From a virus, in IMG/VR virus record IMGVR_UViG_3300042923_000698, positions 1 to 21,223 of that record: 21,223 nucleotides of DNA, one strand, 5' to 3'. Shown piece after piece: positions 19,659-21,223 of this stretch. The notes beneath the pieces were generated by a model, which saw nothing but the letters and a program-made list of their open reading frames with translations, did not search any database and was not told the DNA's origin. A program made the position numbers and the translations under genes. How positions within the stretch are numbered: position 1 is the first letter of the stretch; every line of letters begins with the position of its first letter.

Positions 19659-21223
19659 TTATAATGTACTAATCCATCTAGCATGTATTTCAGCCAAAAA
19701 TCTATTAGCATTTCCACTTAAATCAGAATGCGGATGTAAATCGTCTGGCATCCATATTTGTGTCATAGTATAATTTGAATGAGTTGTTAATGAGTTTTCA
19801 ATCCAGTATCCATTTACCCATGCACCTTTTGATTTTACAGTTTTTTGTGTCCATCCTGTATTTTCCCAAGTTTTTTCTAATGGATAACACCAGATTTCAT
19901 TATATTTTTTTTGTAACATAGAAATGTTTAATTTTCTAGAATTCTCGTAATGACCTATGAATGCAATTTTAGCTTTTGGATTACAATCTAGTATTCTATA
20001 TATAATAAAATTCATTGCCCCGATTGCATAGCTTCTATCATTTTCATTCGTTGGAACATTTAACATTTCATCCCCCCAAACCCCAGCAGTATGTTCGTTA
20101 TGACCATGGTCAAATATAAATAAATCTGGAAAATTATTAGCAGTGAGATATTTGTCTAATTTAATATCGTAACTACATGATTTATAAAATGTTTTATCCA
20201 TGTCGCTAATTACATCTGGTGCATTAATAATGACAGTTTTCCAAGTAGACCAATTATCAAATATTGATTGCTTCTCTGTGGACGATAATGATAGTGAACG
20301 CATTAAATTTTCAAAATACATACCACCGTAACCCATTGTGTCTGTTCCGCTTATGCTTTGCCATGCTCCAGCTCTTACACAACTACTTCCAACAGCTTCA
20401 TTAATTACGTTAGCCCCAAGTAGCGTGCCTATAATTTGCGGATAGTTTCCACCTATACCACCACCGGCAGGAATTGAAGTACCAAAATAAGCAATCTTTC
20501 TGTTTCTCCATGATATTCCATATTTTAAATCTTTATCACTGTATTTATTTGACGGATTTATATTTGATATAGGTCTAGATTTTTTTATATTGATATATCC
20601 TTGTACCCAAAAGTTAAAAATAACTTTACTACCATTTGTAGGAACTTTCACAACATAATTATTATACGTCCTTAATGTACCAATAGTACCTGCATCATAT
20701 GTTTTTAGTAAATTATTTGATGAATCAAATATATATACCATTGAACATCCACCAGCAATGCTTGAGTAATTTAATAAAAATCTGTCTCCGGATTTACAAT
20801 CTTCTACATACGAATGTATAATATCATTAGCCGTAAAAACATTAGATGAATTATAAAAGCCATTTTTTACAGTTGATTTAATATCATTATATTGAGATAA
20901 AATATCTTGTAATTTAACGTCTATTATCTTTTCAATTTTATATGGATACGCTATTGAAAAATTAAACGCAATTTGTGTAACTCCTTTTGGTATTTCAATT
21001 ACGTAATCATTTAAAGTTTGTAAAGTACTTGATATCCCCTTCTTAAAACATCTCAACTCATTATTACAAAGAACTGTAGAAGGGTATAAGAGATTAACCA
21101 TATAAATCGCACTATATGAATATAAACTAAAATTCAATAGAAATTTGTCCCCTGCGTTACAATTTATAATAGTTGAATGAACTGAATTATCGGAAGTTAA
21201 TGTTCCATCATATGATGTGTATC
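19659..21223 (-). CDS. SGNH-type tail protein with repeated beta modules, 5' end outside window
   Basis: The reading frame is open to the right edge, so the true start lies beyond 21223; 520 residues are visible. Two similar modules of about 85 residues come first: one ends in DYVIEIPKGVTQIAFNFS and the other has SGDRFLLNYSS and NYVVKVPTNGSKVIFNFWV; both look like beta-sandwich, sugar-binding type repeats. An SGNH hydrolase domain follows: IAYFGTSIPAGGG (nucleophile Ser), VINEAVGSS, FDHGHNEH and PDDLHPH (Asp-His pair). Such proteins sit on phage tails or baseplates and deacetylate or cleave host surface glycans. It is upstream of the anchored SGNH gene in the same late direction. Confidence 0.82.
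   Translation of the reverse strand, partial: YTSYDGTLTSDNSVHSTIINCNAGDKFLLNFSLYSYSAIYMVNLLYPSTVLCNNELRCFKKGISSTLQTLNDYVIEIPKGVTQIAFNFSIAYPYKIEKIIDVKLQDILSQYNDIKSTVKNGFYNSSNVFTANDIIHSYVEDCKSGDRFLLNYSSIAGGCSMVYIFDSSNNLLKTYDAGTIGTLRTYNNYVVKVPTNGSKVIFNFWVQGYINIKKSRPISNINPSNKYSDKDLKYGISWRNRKIAYFGTSIPAGGGIGGNYPQIIGTLLGANVINEAVGSSCVRAGAWQSISGTDTMGYGGMYFENLMRSLSLSSTEKQSIFDNWSTWKTVIINAPDVISDMDKTFYKSCSYDIKLDKYLTANNFPDLFIFDHGHNEHTAGVWGDEMLNVPTNENDRSYAIGAMNFIIYRILDCNPKAKIAFIGHYENSRKLNISMLQKKYNEIWCYPLEKTWENTGWTQKTVKSKGAWVNGYWIENSLTTHSNYTMTQIWMPDDLHPHSDLSGNANRFLAEIHARWISTL

Noticed and set aside
1-21223. CRISPR array, tRNA or rRNA genes, insertion sequences
   Set aside because: No regularly spaced repeat-spacer pattern, no cloverleaf or rRNA-like stretch, and no transposase were seen on either strand.

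Overview
The window looks like part of a temperate phage or phage-plasmid genome from a low-GC Bacillota host, probably a gut clostridium of the Lachnospiraceae type. This rests on AT-rich codon use, strong AGGAGG-class ribosome binding sites, frequent TTG/GTG starts, and the protein families seen (YopX, DUF551, Gp157, XhlA/holin/amidase, SGNH tail proteins). No host housekeeping gene, rRNA, tRNA, insertion sequence or CRISPR array was found.

Layout. Positions 1-10090 hold a leftward early operon of tightly packed, often overlapping genes: a 129-aa leader protein, a Cro-like regulator, a 56-aa protein, a BRO-N/KilAC-type antirepressor, an AbrB-zinc ribbon regulator, Gp157, a single-strand annealing protein, a NinB-like protein, an HNH-like protein, a RecU-like resolvase, a replisome organizer, and accessory genes (PAPS-reductase-like, DUF551, YopX). 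A divergent control region at 10100-10260 carries two back-to-back promoters and copies of the operator TTGTCC-N6-GGACAA. Rightward from it run the CI-like repressor, a short ImmA/IrrE peptidase and a large serine recombinase (to 12490), followed by a dyad that could be attP.

Positions 12600-14023 look like lysogenic-conversion cargo: a membrane DUF3862 protein with its own promoter and terminator, a membrane-anchored Mrr-type nuclease, and a small membrane protein. Positions 14059-17390 are plasmid-like: a replication-relaxation family protein, an FtsK/SpoIIIE-type ATPase, a ParR-like ribbon-helix-helix protein, a ParM-like actin and an AT-rich repeat region that could be the centromere. From 17391 to the right edge come leftward late genes: amidase endolysin, holin, XhlA, a membrane-anchored SGNH hydrolase, and the C-terminal part of a large SGNH tail-type protein that runs off the window.

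How it fits together. Integrase, partition genes and the lysis end are continuous with no host DNA between them, so the molecule is either circular/excised or stably extrachromosomal. Carrying both an integrase-type serine recombinase and a ParM/ParR system suggests a phage-plasmid, or a phage that absorbed a plasmid maintenance module. The most unusual signal is between parR and ftsK (15851-15973). It has a good rightward promoter, about 77 nt of transcribed sequence and a 12-bp terminator stem, antisense to the ftsK leader. The leader also carries alternative GGAGTG/CACTCC pairings that could hide the ftsK ribosome binding site.
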